Source: Paraburkholderia phenoliruptrix | GTDB lineage: Bacteria; Pseudomonadota; Gammaproteobacteria; Burkholderiales; Burkholderiaceae | Direction: 5' to 3' | Length of the DNA stretch: 64,000 nt | Assembly: GCF_902859825.1 (NCBI RefSeq) | Contig: NZ_CADIKB010000010.1 | Location: 124,001 to 188,000, forward strand | Shown: positions 1-8,682 of the stretch, piece after piece | How positions within the stretch are numbered: position 1 is the first letter of the stretch | Layout of the letters: every line of letters starts with the position of its first letter | Translations under genes and position numbers: made by a program | The notes under the pieces: model-generated | What the model was told of the DNA's origin: nothing | What the model saw: only the letters and a program-made list of their open reading frames with translations | Database searches by the model: none

Positions 1-1253
1 ACACGATCGATGCGCGCGGGCAGTGGGTGCTGCCGGGCGTCGTCGACGGGCAGGTGCATGCGGCCAGCCAGGCGAACCAGGAGGGGCTCGGTCACGCGTC
101 GCGTGCCGCCGCCGCCGGGGGCGTGACGGTGATGGTCGACATGCCGTACGACGATCCGGAGCCGGTCGCGTCGCGCGCGCAGCTCTACCGCAAGATCGCG
201 GAAGCCGAACGCGATTGCCACGTCGACGTCGCGCTGTACGGCACGCTCAACGCGAAGCACGGTCTTGACGCGGCGGCCGGGCTGATCGACGGCGGCGTGT
301 GCGCATTCAAGTTCTCGACGTTCGAGGCGACGCCCGGCCGGTTCCCGCGTGTCGAGGAGGACGTGCTGTACGACGCGTTCCGGCTGATCGCACCGTCGGG
401 CCTTGCATGCGGCGTGCACAACCAGATGCAGGACATGACGCGCAAGAACATCGCGCGGATGATCGAAGCGGGCGACACGGGCTGGGACGCGTTCCTGCGT
501 GCGCATCCGCCGCTGATCGAGAACCTCGCGACCGCGTTGATCTACGAGATCGGCGCGGAGACGGGCGCCCGCGCGCACGCGGTGCACGTGTCGACGTCGC
601 GCGGCTTCGAGTTGTGCAACATGTTCCGGCAGGCCGGCCATCGCGCGAGCATCGAGACCTGCGTGCAGTACCTGATGCTCGATCACGAAACGCATACGAA
701 GCGGTTCGGCGCGAAAACGAAGCACTACCCGCCGATCCGGCCGCGCGCCGAGCAGGAACTGCTGTGGACGCATATCGCGCGCGGCGAATGCGCGTTCGTG
801 TCGTCGGACCACGTGAGCTGGGGGCTCGAACGCAAGGGCGACCCGAACGTGTTCCGCAACGCGTCGGGCGGCCCGGGCCTCGAAACGCTGCTGCCCGCAT
901 TCTGGACCGGCTGCGAACAGCATGGCATCGCGCCGACGCGCGTGGCCGAACTGCTCGCGACGAACCCGGCGCGGCATTTCCTGCTCGAGGACCGCAAGGG
1001 ATCGCTCGACGTCGGCGCCGATGCGGATTTCGTGATCCTCACGCCGGAACGTTATGCGTTCGATCCGTCGCGCAGCCTGTCGGCTGTGCAGTGGAGCGCG
1101 TTCGAAGGCATGGAATTCACGGTGCGGATCGCCGCCACATACTGCCGCGGCGCGCTCGTGTACGACGGCGCCCGCATCGTCAACCCGGCAGGCTCCGGCC
1201 GCTTCCTGAAGCCGCACGGCAGCCGATCGATCGCTACGCAGGAGCAAGCATGA
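1..1253 (+). CDS. Amidohydrolase, hydantoinase/allantoinase-like (5' partial)
   Basis: The reading frame is open from base 3, so the N-terminus lies left of the window; the internal ATG at 27 is not the start. It is a cyclic amidohydrolase of the dihydroorotase/allantoinase/hydantoinase group, which opens cyclic ureides with a two-metal centre. Visible: the LPGVVDGQVHA strand, GVCAFKFS (candidate carboxylated Lys), CGVHNQ and AVHVST (His ligands), SSDHVSW (catalytic Asp) and a C-terminal GADADFVIL strand. The usual HxH of the first strand reads QVH, so one classical metal-ligand His is Gln. It overlaps the next gene by ATGA, and the M20 neighbour would act on the carbamoyl product, so a ureide or hydantoin route is inferred. 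The exact substrate is unknown. Confidence 0.85.
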   Translation, partial: TIDARGQWVLPGVVDGQVHAASQANQEGLGHASRAAAAGGVTVMVDMPYDDPEPVASRAQLYRKIAEAERDCHVDVALYGTLNAKHGLDAAAGLIDGGVCAFKFSTFEATPGRFPRVEEDVLYDAFRLIAPSGLACGVHNQMQDMTRKNIARMIEAGDTGWDAFLRAHPPLIENLATALIYEIGAETGARAHAVHVSTSRGFELCNMFRQAGHRASIETCVQYLMLDHETHTKRFGAKTKHYPPIRPRAEQELLWTHIARGECAFVSSDHVSWGLERKGDPNVFRNASGGPGLETLLPAFWTGCEQHGIAPTRVAELLATNPARHFLLEDRKGSLDVGADADFVILTPERYAFDPSRSLSAVQWSAFEGMEFTVRIAATYCRGALVYDGARIVNPAGSGRFLKPHGSRSIATQEQA

Positions 1254-2527
1254 ATCCGACGGTTTTCCTGCCGCTGAACGCGGAACGCCTGAACGCACGC
1301 GTCGAGCAACTGGCGCGCTTTACGCGGCCCGATGTCCCTTGGACGCGCCGCGCGTTCTCGCCGCTCTTCACCGAAGCGCGCGCATGGCTCGCCGCGCAGT
1401 TCGCCGAAGCCGGGCTCGCGGTGTTGATGGACGCAGGCGGCAACCTGATCGGCCGCCGCGAAGGCAGCGGCCGCTGCACGAAACCGCTCGTCACGGGGTC
1501 GCATTGCGACACGGTGGTCAGCGGCGGTCGCTTCGACGGGATCATCGGCGTGCTCGCGGGCATCGAGGTCGCGCATACGCTGAACGAGCAGGGGATCGTG
1601 CTCGACCATCCGCTCGAGGTGGTCGACTTTCTGTCCGAAGAACCGAGCGACTACGGCATCTCGTGCGTCGGCAGCCGCGCGCTGTCCGGCGTGCTCGATG
1701 CCGGCATGCTGCGCGCGACGAACGCCGAAGGCGAAACGCTCGCCGAAGCGCTGCGCCGCATCGGCGGCAATCCGGACGCGCTGCGCGAACCGTTACGCGC
1801 ACCCGGCAGCACGGCCGCGTTCGTCGAACTGCATATCGAACAAGGCCCGGTACTCGAGACGCGCGGCTTGCCGATCGGCGTCGTGACCAACATCGTCGGT
1901 ATCCGGCGCGTGCTGATCACAGTGACCGGGCAGCCCGACCATGCGGGCACGACGCCGATGGACATCCGCCGCGATGCGCTCGTCGGCGCCGCGCACCTGA
2001 TCGAGGCCGCGCATGCGCGCGCGTCGGCGCTGTCGGGCAACCCGCATTACGTGGTCGCGACGATCGGGCGGATTGCGATGACGCCGAACGTGCCGAACGC
2101 GGTGCCGGGGCACGTCGAGTTGATGCTGGAAGTGCGCAGCGACAGCGATGCCGTGCTTGATGACTTCCCCCAGGCGCTGCTGGCCGGCGCGGCTGCGCGG
2201 CTCGAGGCGTTGCGGTTGAGCGCGCGCGCGGAGCACGTGAGCCACGCGCGGCCGACCGACTGCCAGCCGCTCGTGATGGACGCGGTCGAGCAAGCGGCCA
2301 CGCAGCTCGGCTATCCGAGCATGCGCCTGCCGAGCGGCGCGGGGCACGATGCCGTGTATGTCGCCCCGACCGGGCCGATCGGGATGATCTTCATTCCGTG
2401 CCTGGGCGGGCGCAGTCATTGCCCGGAGGAATGGATCGAGCCGAAGCAGCTGCTCGACGGCACGCGCGTGCTGTACCAGACGCTGGTACAACTGGACGGC
2501 GTGCTTGCCGCGCGCGAGGAAAGCTAG
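1250..2527 (+). CDS. M20 N-carbamoyl-amino-acid / allantoate amidohydrolase
   Basis: A 425-residue zinc amidohydrolase of the HyuC/AllC/beta-ureidopropionase type, which removes the carbamoyl or ureido group as CO2 and NH3. The ATG at 1250 overlaps the upstream stop (ATGA), which fixes the start although the frame stays open far upstream. Metal-site motifs are in order: GSHCDTV (Cys in place of the common Leu), GGRFDG, SEEPSDYG, HIEQGP and a late GRSHCPEEW. The dimerisation-domain signature GQPDHAGTTPM is intact. Translational coupling to the cyclic amidohydrolase supports sequential ring opening and decarbamoylation. AllC and HyuC cannot be separated by eye. Confidence 0.88.
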   Translation: MNPTVFLPLNAERLNARVEQLARFTRPDVPWTRRAFSPLFTEARAWLAAQFAEAGLAVLMDAGGNLIGRREGSGRCTKPLVTGSHCDTVVSGGRFDGIIGVLAGIEVAHTLNEQGIVLDHPLEVVDFLSEEPSDYGISCVGSRALSGVLDAGMLRATNAEGETLAEALRRIGGNPDALREPLRAPGSTAAFVELHIEQGPVLETRGLPIGVVTNIVGIRRVLITVTGQPDHAGTTPMDIRRDALVGAAHLIEAAHARASALSGNPHYVVATIGRIAMTPNVPNAVPGHVELMLEVRSDSDAVLDDFPQALLAGAAARLEALRLSARAEHVSHARPTDCQPLVMDAVEQAATQLGYPSMRLPSGAGHDAVYVAPTGPIGMIFIPCLGGRSHCPEEWIEPKQLLDGTRVLYQTLVQLDGVLAAREES

Positions 2528-3141
2528 AGGCGAATGCTGCACTTTCGGGTCCTCTGTTGCCGAAATGCGACGCTAATATCCCAAAGAGTCGCGAAGGAAT
2601 TCAGCGTAGGTTTTGGCGTAGGTTTGCAGGCGAAGGCCCGCCACAAAAGGCCACGTCGCTACTTCGACGAGAATGAATAGCGGGATTGGGGAATTGTCCT
2701 CGGATTTCCGACCGGCGCCCAAACGGTCCCCCAAGTAATCGAGCCCCGCCGTCAGAAGACATAACGACAGGCAGAATTTCAAGCGATGTGCCTCGCTGCC
2801 GTCGAAGGACTTTCGCCTGAGTACACCGGCTCCGCGGCCGAGCCGAACGACACGTCGACTCGATGGCCGCTCTACCTCCCGACCAGCTGCTGCCGGCGCG
2901 CGGACTCCAACCGCGGTTCACAGTCGATTCGGTGCTTTCGCGGTTGGACCGGATTCGTGAATGTTTATTCGATGTCTGCCATCGCCCGCAGGAAGATGCA
3001 TGCAGCGCGCATGTCGGCAGACGTCGAACAAGCCCGATGAAGCACACCGCGTACTCCGCTTGCCGACCATCAGGCAACTGCCGGACATCATGAAGCACCC
3101 ACCAACCCGACCCCGCTTCATGGCATCGCCCCTAATCCGCC
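2528..3141. other. 614-bp gap, no convincing gene
   Basis: This gap lies between the amidohydrolase pair and the convergent DAO gene. Short open frames exist on both strands but have no recognisable family, no good ribosome-binding site and no neighbour logic. One minus-strand frame (2573-2782) ends in QTYAKTYAEFLRDSLGY, which faintly resembles the N-terminal core-binding segment of tyrosine recombinases. It could be an integrase remnant, but this is weak. I see no clear terminator hairpin. Confidence 0.4.
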
Positions 3142-4272
3142 TCACCGCATTGCCTGATCGGCAAAACGCTGGGAGCGATACGGGTCCAACAGGCTCACCG
3201 TCACGCCGTCAAGCAGTTCGGTTGTGATGAACTGCGACAGTCCGGCTGCAAGGCTGATGCCTGCGTTCGTTGTAATGGAAAGCACGCCGGGCAGTTCTTC
3301 TGAGCGGCTCACGACAGGCAGTCCGTCAGCGGGAATCACGCGACGCGTTTCGGTAACTTTCTCGACAACGGCGTCCTTCAAGCCCGGCAGCACTCGCGCG
3401 GCGACACGTACGAGCTCCTCCGGGTCGGGCGTGCTTGGATCGCCAACGGGCGAACCGGAGAAGTGCTTGGCGATGACCACACGACCGTCGACGCGCTGGA
3501 TCGCGTGAACATGGGCGCCAAGAATCACCGAGTCGAAGATCCGCGGCAACGGTGCCAGATGGACGACGCTCCCCGTGCTGTGGATGAGCGGTGCCTTAAG
3601 CCCTGTGCCTCCGACGAGTTCCGGGTTCGCGATGCCGCCCGCGAAGATGAGAAAATCGGCCGCGCGCGTGCCACTTGTGCTCTTGATCTCGTAACCGCCC
3701 GCCGTCTTCACGAAGCCTCGGTACGCATCGTGTGCCGAGTACTGCGCCCCGTGGGCGACCGCCGCGTCGAGCATCATCGACGTCAGTTGCACGGGCGACA
3801 TCATCCCTTCGTCGGGCGTGTAGAAAATGTCCGTCTCCGCTCCCGGTTCAAACCCCGGCTCGATCTCGCGCGCCTCGGCCGCGGTGACGCGGTACGTCGG
3901 GCTGCCCCAGCGCAAGCGCCGGTTCAGTTCAGCCGCGAGTTCCCGTGCCTCCTCGGTGCCGGGTTCGGCGCTTTGTAAGCAGCCTGACCAGCGAATCGGC
4001 AGACCGTCGATCTCGCTTTGCAGGTAACGCCAGCGCAGGTGCGACAGCCGATGCAGATTGAAGTAATGCTGCGCGCCAGCTTCACCGAGCGAGTCCGCAT
4101 TGCGGAACTTCGTCTGATTCGTTATCCACGCGAATGACCCAGACGTGGCGCCTTTCGCGACTTCGTTCTTGTCGAGCACGGTGACGCGCGCGCCGCGCTT
4201 CGCGAAATCATAAGCGAGCGTAGTGCCGATGATGCCTGCGCCGATGATGACGACTTGAGGTGCCGAATTCAT
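3142..4272 (-). CDS. FAD-dependent oxidoreductase, DAO family
   Basis: A 376-residue flavoprotein of the glycine/D-amino-acid oxidase (DAO) superfamily, which oxidises C-N bonds of amino acids or amines. The N-terminal Rossmann motif VVIIGAGIIGTTLAYDFAKR binds FAD and is followed by the typical acidic strand end VTVLDKN. A second flavin segment lies near the C-terminus (ITTNAGISLAAGL). There is no signal peptide. It is about the usual length for single-domain DAO proteins. A GcvT domain is absent, unlike the larger relative at 60306-62786. The MFS gene upstream on the same strand may bring in its substrate, which I cannot identify. Confidence 0.85.
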   Translation of the reverse strand: MNSAPQVVIIGAGIIGTTLAYDFAKRGARVTVLDKNEVAKGATSGSFAWITNQTKFRNADSLGEAGAQHYFNLHRLSHLRWRYLQSEIDGLPIRWSGCLQSAEPGTEEARELAAELNRRLRWGSPTYRVTAAEAREIEPGFEPGAETDIFYTPDEGMMSPVQLTSMMLDAAVAHGAQYSAHDAYRGFVKTAGGYEIKSTSGTRAADFLIFAGGIANPELVGGTGLKAPLIHSTGSVVHLAPLPRIFDSVILGAHVHAIQRVDGRVVIAKHFSGSPVGDPSTPDPEELVRVAARVLPGLKDAVVEKVTETRRVIPADGLPVVSRSEELPGVLSITTNAGISLAAGLSQFITTELLDGVTVSLLDPYRSQRFADQAMR

Positions 4273-4378
4273 AGAGTGCCTTTTTGCATGGATGCAGGAA
4301 GTGTTGCCAAGGTGAAATTATGGAGTCCGAATTGCTGCGGCTGACTGGCGTCGGCGATGGCCACGCCGTCCTTGCCGT

Positions 4379-5770
4379 TCAGCTGCGAGCCTCTCTTCGC
4401 TGCAGAGTGTGTTCGCCGGCGCTCGCGTCCACGGTGGGAGCATTCGCCGCGCCAAGCGACACGTTACGGGTCTCGGGAGCCATGCGAGCGGATACGAGCA
4501 GGCCAATCAGGCTGATGCCACCCGCGATCAGCAGACCCGTCGCACTTCCAAAATGGACGAGTACAGTAGGAAGGAGGAACGTTCCTGCCGCGGCGCCAAT
4601 GCGGCTTGCAGACATCGCGAGTCCCATACCGGTTGCACGAAGATCAGTCGGGAAAATCTCATTCGGGTAGATGAATTGCAGCCCGGAACCGGCAGCTTCG
4701 GCCACCGTGAAAAGAATGAACAAACCGATCGCAACCATGGCCATGCTCGACAGCGGCGTCGCGAGAAGAAAGAGCGCGAGGGTTGCCAGAACGAAAGAGG
4801 CCAGACAAAGCGTGCGCCGACCGACGCGGTTGACGACGACCATGCCGATCGCAGTTCCGACGATCGCAAACGAAATGATCACGAGCGAGCCGGCGAGTGG
4901 CTGAGTGACGCCGAGCGACTTCAGCAGCATCGGTTGAAACGTCTTGATGGCGAACGAAGGTGCAATCTGACACATCCAGAAGATCGAGCAGAACACCAGC
5001 ATGCGCCCGTAGCCGCGCGAAAGCAGTTCGCGGATCTTGGACAAGCCGAGGCCACGCCCGGACGTGCTGACGCGGGTCTCGGCAACGAGCGCATCAAAGT
5101 CAACCTGCGGCCCAAGATGCTGCGCCACGATGTCACGCGCCGCGTCCACACGTCCTGCGGAAATCAGCCAGCGCGGCGACTCGGGAATGTTAAGGCGCAG
5201 CAACAGGAAAATTGCCGAAGGGATGGCAGCGCTCGCAAGAATGTAGCGCCATACACCGCTTTCGCTACCGCTCACGATCAAACCCGTTGCAAGGCTCAGG
5301 GTGTATCCGACCCAGAGCAAAAGCACGAGGCTCGCGAGCACCGGCCCGCGAAGTTTCCGAGGCAGGAATTCAGCCGCGAGCGCGGTCGCGATGGGATAGT
5401 CCGCGCCCAGCGCAACGCCCATGACGAAACGAAGGATAAAGAGCGTCGTCACGTCGTGCACGAACAGGTGCGCGATCGAGCAGATAACGAATACAGCGAG
5501 ATTAAGCACGTACATCTTCTGGCGGCCGAAGCGGTCCGTCATCGGTCCGAAAACGAGGCCGCCGACGAACATGCCGATGAGGCTCGACGCGCCGACGAGA
5601 CCGATCTGGAGCGCGCTCAGTGCGAGGTCCCTGGCAATAAACGGCAACGCCACAACGATGATCCCGAGCAGGTAGCCGTCGCAGAACGGCCCCCCTGCCG
5701 CGACGACGGCAATCCTCTTATGAAAGCGGCTCGTAGGTAAATCTTCGATGTCGACGAGTGCCTTTGCCAT
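4379..5770 (-). CDS. MFS transporter, aromatic acid/sugar-type symporter
   Basis: A 463-residue inner-membrane major facilitator with twelve predicted helices. It has the MFS loop signature GPMTDRFGRQKMY between TM2 and TM3 and a second copy VNRVGRRTLCL in the C-terminal half. PRKLRGPVLA and YPNEIFPTDLRATGMG are typical of the metabolite:H+ symporter and sugar-porter branches. The ATG at 5770 is preferred because GGAGG sits five bases upstream; the frame also opens at a TTG 12 bases earlier. It is divergent from a LysR gene and followed by the DAO gene, so uptake of that enzyme's substrate is inferred. Confidence 0.85.
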   Translation of the reverse strand: MAKALVDIEDLPTSRFHKRIAVVAAGGPFCDGYLLGIIVVALPFIARDLALSALQIGLVGASSLIGMFVGGLVFGPMTDRFGRQKMYVLNLAVFVICSIAHLFVHDVTTLFILRFVMGVALGADYPIATALAAEFLPRKLRGPVLASLVLLLWVGYTLSLATGLIVSGSESGVWRYILASAAIPSAIFLLLRLNIPESPRWLISAGRVDAARDIVAQHLGPQVDFDALVAETRVSTSGRGLGLSKIRELLSRGYGRMLVFCSIFWMCQIAPSFAIKTFQPMLLKSLGVTQPLAGSLVIISFAIVGTAIGMVVVNRVGRRTLCLASFVLATLALFLLATPLSSMAMVAIGLFILFTVAEAAGSGLQFIYPNEIFPTDLRATGMGLAMSASRIGAAAGTFLLPTVLVHFGSATGLLIAGGISLIGLLVSARMAPETRNVSLGAANAPTVDASAGEHTLQRREARS

Positions 5771-5891
5771 ATGTGCCTCCAAACGTTACCGAATCAGATG
5801 ACGGGACTTGTTTTTCTGTTCGACTAGGCTAAGGTTGGGCACAATATCGGTCAATGCCGGATTTTATTCACCAAATATCGAAGGAATCGAT

Positions 5892-6761
5892 ATGTTGTTC
5901 AGCGAGGAGATCAACACGTTCCTGGCGGTGGTTCGCTCCGGAAGTTTGCTGCAGGCCGCCGAGATCGTATCCACGACGCAATCGACCGTCTCGTACCGGA
6001 TCCAGTCCCTCGAGCGCCGCATAGGACACCCGCTGTTGCGGCGCTCGAGGGGAGCGCGGGGCATCTCGCTGACCGCTGAAGGTGAGCGTTTTCTCGACAT
6101 TGCAGAGCGCTGGAAAATGCTCGAAATCGAGGCCGAGCAACTTCAGGCCAATCAGGTGCGGCACCTTGCTGTCGGTGCGGTGGACGCCGTTGCGATCAAC
6201 GTCCTTCCGCCGTTTGTCGCCGCGCTCTGCGACGAGACACCGCCCGTCCGGTTACACATGGAAAGCTCCCGCTATTTCCAGCTCGCCAACCGCGTGGCTT
6301 CCGGTCATCTGGACGTCGCCTTCACACTGACCCCATCCGAACACGTCGATCTTGTTTCAAGAAAGATCCGGGACTACGCGATGCTCGTGGTCTATGCCGG
6401 CGCGGGTACGGCCCCGTTGCCCGAAGCGCTCGACATGACGGATCTCGATCCATCCAGAGAAATTCATCTGCCGTGGTCGCCGCAGTTCGATTTATGGCGC
6501 GGTCGGCGCGGATTTTCGCGACATGTAAATTGGGTCGAGAAAGCACACATGCTGGCGCCGATGCTCAGAAACGGAGCCTGGGCCATTGTTCCTGCTTTCT
6601 TAACGATGCCGTTGGCGAGGGACACCGGATGCACGATCCATCGGATCGCTTTGAATCCGCCCGATCCGCTTTCTCTTTTTATGATTATGCGCAAACAGAG
6701 CAGCGATGCCACCGAACGACAGCAGCAACTCATCGAGACGGCTCTCGCCGCCCTCAAATGA
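5892..6761 (+). CDS. LysR-family transcriptional regulator
   Basis: A 289-residue LTTR. The N-terminal winged helix-turn-helix (about residues 1-60: INTFLAVVRSGSLLQAAEIVSTTQSTVSYRIQSLE) is followed by a periplasmic-binding-like sensor domain. The start is placed at the ATG beginning MLFSEEINTF, where family homology begins; the frame extends 84 bases further upstream without family resemblance. It is divergent from the MFS/DAO genes, the usual LysR arrangement, so it probably controls them. The 121-bp intergenic region contains two AATATCG copies near 5842 and 5874, possibly part of the binding site. The effector is unknown. Confidence 0.85.
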   Translation: MLFSEEINTFLAVVRSGSLLQAAEIVSTTQSTVSYRIQSLERRIGHPLLRRSRGARGISLTAEGERFLDIAERWKMLEIEAEQLQANQVRHLAVGAVDAVAINVLPPFVAALCDETPPVRLHMESSRYFQLANRVASGHLDVAFTLTPSEHVDLVSRKIRDYAMLVVYAGAGTAPLPEALDMTDLDPSREIHLPWSPQFDLWRGRRGFSRHVNWVEKAHMLAPMLRNGAWAIVPAFLTMPLARDTGCTIHRIALNPPDPLSLFMIMRKQSSDATERQQQLIETALAALK

Positions 6762-6772
6762 AGTGAGCAGGG

Positions 6773-7534
6773 TCAATTCGGTTCTGTCAGAGCGGCGTGC
6801 GTATAGAGCGGCCGGCGCAATTTCGCGAGGTCCGGCGTGCGTGTCGCGCGCACCGTGGCAGGCCGGTCGCGCAGCAGCAACGGCATGAGGCGGCGGTTTG
6901 CCGTCCTTGCCGCCCACTCGCAGTATGCGGCACTGCCGAGCACCCAGGCGTTGAACCTCGATTCCAGCAGACTGTCGATGTCGCGATCGGCGGCAATTCG
7001 CTCGCCGAGATCGCGATAAGCCTGATGGCGCTCGGGCGGCGTGTCGCCAAGCGCCCGGTAAAGCGGATGGTCCTTGATAAAGCTGTCCGCGCGCTGGCCC
7101 GTGTGATGCCCGTAGCTCGACCACGCGTAGCTCTTCGCGTCGGTCACGAGACCGCTGCGCGCCGGTGCCTGTTCGATCCCAACGCTCGCCAGCAGCAGGT
7201 AACGCTCGGGTTCGATCACCGTTGCGCGGTAGCCGCCGCGCCATACTGTGCCGCGTCGTCCGTGGCGGCGGTTGAAGGTCTCGGCATAGCGTCGGCAAAC
7301 CGCCTGCATCGCCATGGACACGCTCGATTCGTACGACGGCGTGACAAGCAACTGCACCGCGCCGGGCATGAGAACCCAGGCGTGGACCGCCAGATCGGCG
7401 ACGCGCGCGGCGTCTGCGAGGCAGGCGAGAAAATACCGGTAGTCCCCTTCGTCGAGGAATGCGGGCTCGACAAGCCCTTGCAAGATTACGTGTTGCGGTT
7501 GGTCAGGGACGTAGTGCCGTGCAAGCCGTGTCAT
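6773..7534 (-). CDS. REP-associated tyrosine transposase (RAYT) homologue, HUH motif lost
   Basis: A 253-residue Y1-transposase-like protein. Family framework is clear: PDQPQHVILQGL at the N-terminus, DYRYFLACLADAA, HAWVLMPGAVQLLVTP, CRRYAETFNRRHGRRGTVWRGGYRAT, ERYLLLASVGIEQAPARSGLV and YAWSSYGHHT. In active RAYTs the third block reads close to NHVHLL, whose two His form the HUH metal site. Here both are replaced (GAVQLL), while the candidate helix Tyr in CRRY remains. So the fold is kept but metal-dependent nicking is probably lost. The ATG at 7534 is where homology starts; the frame runs on upstream as antisense noise. No clear REP hairpins were found beside it. It may be a decayed or domesticated copy. 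Confidence 0.8.
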   Translation of the reverse strand: MTRLARHYVPDQPQHVILQGLVEPAFLDEGDYRYFLACLADAARVADLAVHAWVLMPGAVQLLVTPSYESSVSMAMQAVCRRYAETFNRRHGRRGTVWRGGYRATVIEPERYLLLASVGIEQAPARSGLVTDAKSYAWSSYGHHTGQRADSFIKDHPLYRALGDTPPERHQAYRDLGERIAADRDIDSLLESRFNAWVLGSAAYCEWAARTANRRLMPLLLRDRPATVRATRTPDLAKLRRPLYTHAALTEPN

Positions 7535-7864
7535 GCTGTGTTTGACCGGAAATTCGATTGGAGAAAGCAGTTCGACAGATACCGACCGCGTGCCGGTACG
7601 TGACTGGTATGGAGGAATTCTATGAGTCGCGGCGTTGGGCGCGCGCGGCGAACAGCGCTTGTGTTTGGCCTCTTTTCGCAGGTTTGCGTCCGGTCCTGCA
7701 GTCGCGAGAGGCATGTGCATGAAACCTGTCGAGCCCGATTGCGTGGCCGGAGCAAAGTGCCGACTCGGTGCGTAGTCACGTCTGATGCGGCGTTCAGAGC
7801 TGACGACTTTGTCGAGCCCGACGTTTGAATCTATACTGGCGTTCTGATCCAGATTGGAATCGCC
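7535..7864. other. 330-bp intergenic region
   Basis: It separates the divergent RAYT-like gene and the TetR gene. Apart from the candidate TetR promoter at its right end, I see no gene, repeat or clear hairpin. Confidence 0.5.
7809..7837 (+). promoter_or_regulatory. Candidate sigma-70 promoter for the TetR gene
   Basis: TTGTCG (7809-7814) and TATACT (7832-7837) are separated by 17 bp and lie about 30 bp upstream of the ATG at 7865. Found by eye only. Confidence 0.5.
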
Positions 7865-8620
7865 ATGCCGAAGACTACAAATCGCCCGGCGCAGAAGCGC
7901 GCCGCTCCTCAGGCGAGCGCCGCCCCGGAGGCCTCTGCCGAGGCCCGCGAGCCGCGCGGTGCCCGCCGCAAGCGGGAGACGCGCGCTCGCCTGCTGGACG
8001 CAGCACTCAAACTCATGGCTGAAAAAGGCATGGAAGGCGTCGCGATCAATGAAATCACGGAGGCGGCCGATGTCGGGTTCGGCTCGTTCTACAACCATTT
8101 CGAATCGAAAGAAGCGATCTACGCCACGCTCGTCGAGTCCGTGTTCGAGGAATTTGCCGACTGGCTCGACCGCCTCACCCTCGGTTTGTCGGACCCGGCC
8201 GAAGTCATTGCCGTCTCCGTGCGTTATACGTTGATGCGAGCACATCGCGAGCCGCTCTGGGGCCAATTCCTGGTGAGAGAAGGGTTCTCCTCGCGCATGC
8301 TCGATCGAGGTCTCGGCAAACGTTTGTTGCGCGATGTGCAAAGAGGCATCGTTGCAAAGCGTTTCGCCGTGGTCGATCCATTCGTCGCATTCCTGTCCGT
8401 GGGCGGCACCGTGCTTGCGTCCGTCACAGCGCAGCTCGGACTCGCCTCGCCGGATGCGCCGAACGCCGACGCGTTGACGGAGCTCGGTTTCAGCGGTGAA
8501 CACCTCGCCGAGCGCGTCGCGGCCGCTCTTTTGCAAAGCTTGGGTCTCAAACGAGCGGAAGCCGAAAAAGTTGCGGCACGTCCGTTGCCGCTCGTGGAAC
8601 CTGCCGTCGAAGCCGACTGA
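7865..8620 (+). CDS. TetR/AcrR-family repressor (copy 1)
   Basis: A 251-residue TetR protein. A basic, Ala/Pro-rich N-terminal tail of about 35 residues precedes the DNA-binding domain (REPRGARRKRETRARLLDAA, then INEITEAADVGFGSFYNHFESKEAIY). The C-terminal ligand domain is helical. It is clearly paralogous to the TetR gene at 18376-19188: the EPRGARRKRETR stretch, the whole recognition helix and many C-terminal positions match. The two copies bracket the leftward RND-Pqi operon, and this one is convergent with its last gene, pqiC. A role in controlling that operon is inferred from position and paralogy. Confidence 0.87.
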   Translation: MPKTTNRPAQKRAAPQASAAPEASAEAREPRGARRKRETRARLLDAALKLMAEKGMEGVAINEITEAADVGFGSFYNHFESKEAIYATLVESVFEEFADWLDRLTLGLSDPAEVIAVSVRYTLMRAHREPLWGQFLVREGFSSRMLDRGLGKRLLRDVQRGIVAKRFAVVDPFVAFLSVGGTVLASVTAQLGLASPDAPNADALTELGFSGEHLAERVAAALLQSLGLKRAEAEKVAARPLPLVEPAVEAD

Positions 8621-8682
8621 CCATCTTGACGGCGTACCGCTTCGCCGACCGTTGGCAACGCGGGTCAGTAAGCCTGCTTCTC

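Noticed and set aside
299-1249. Upstream part of the long frame that contains the M20 amidohydrolase
   Set aside because: Out of frame with the real upstream gene, Arg-rich and without homology; the true start is the ATG overlapping the upstream stop at 1250.
2786-3093. Short plus-strand frames in the 2.5-3.1 kb gap
   Set aside because: Rich in Ser/Arg/Cys, overlapping one another in different frames, with no initiation signals or recognisable family.
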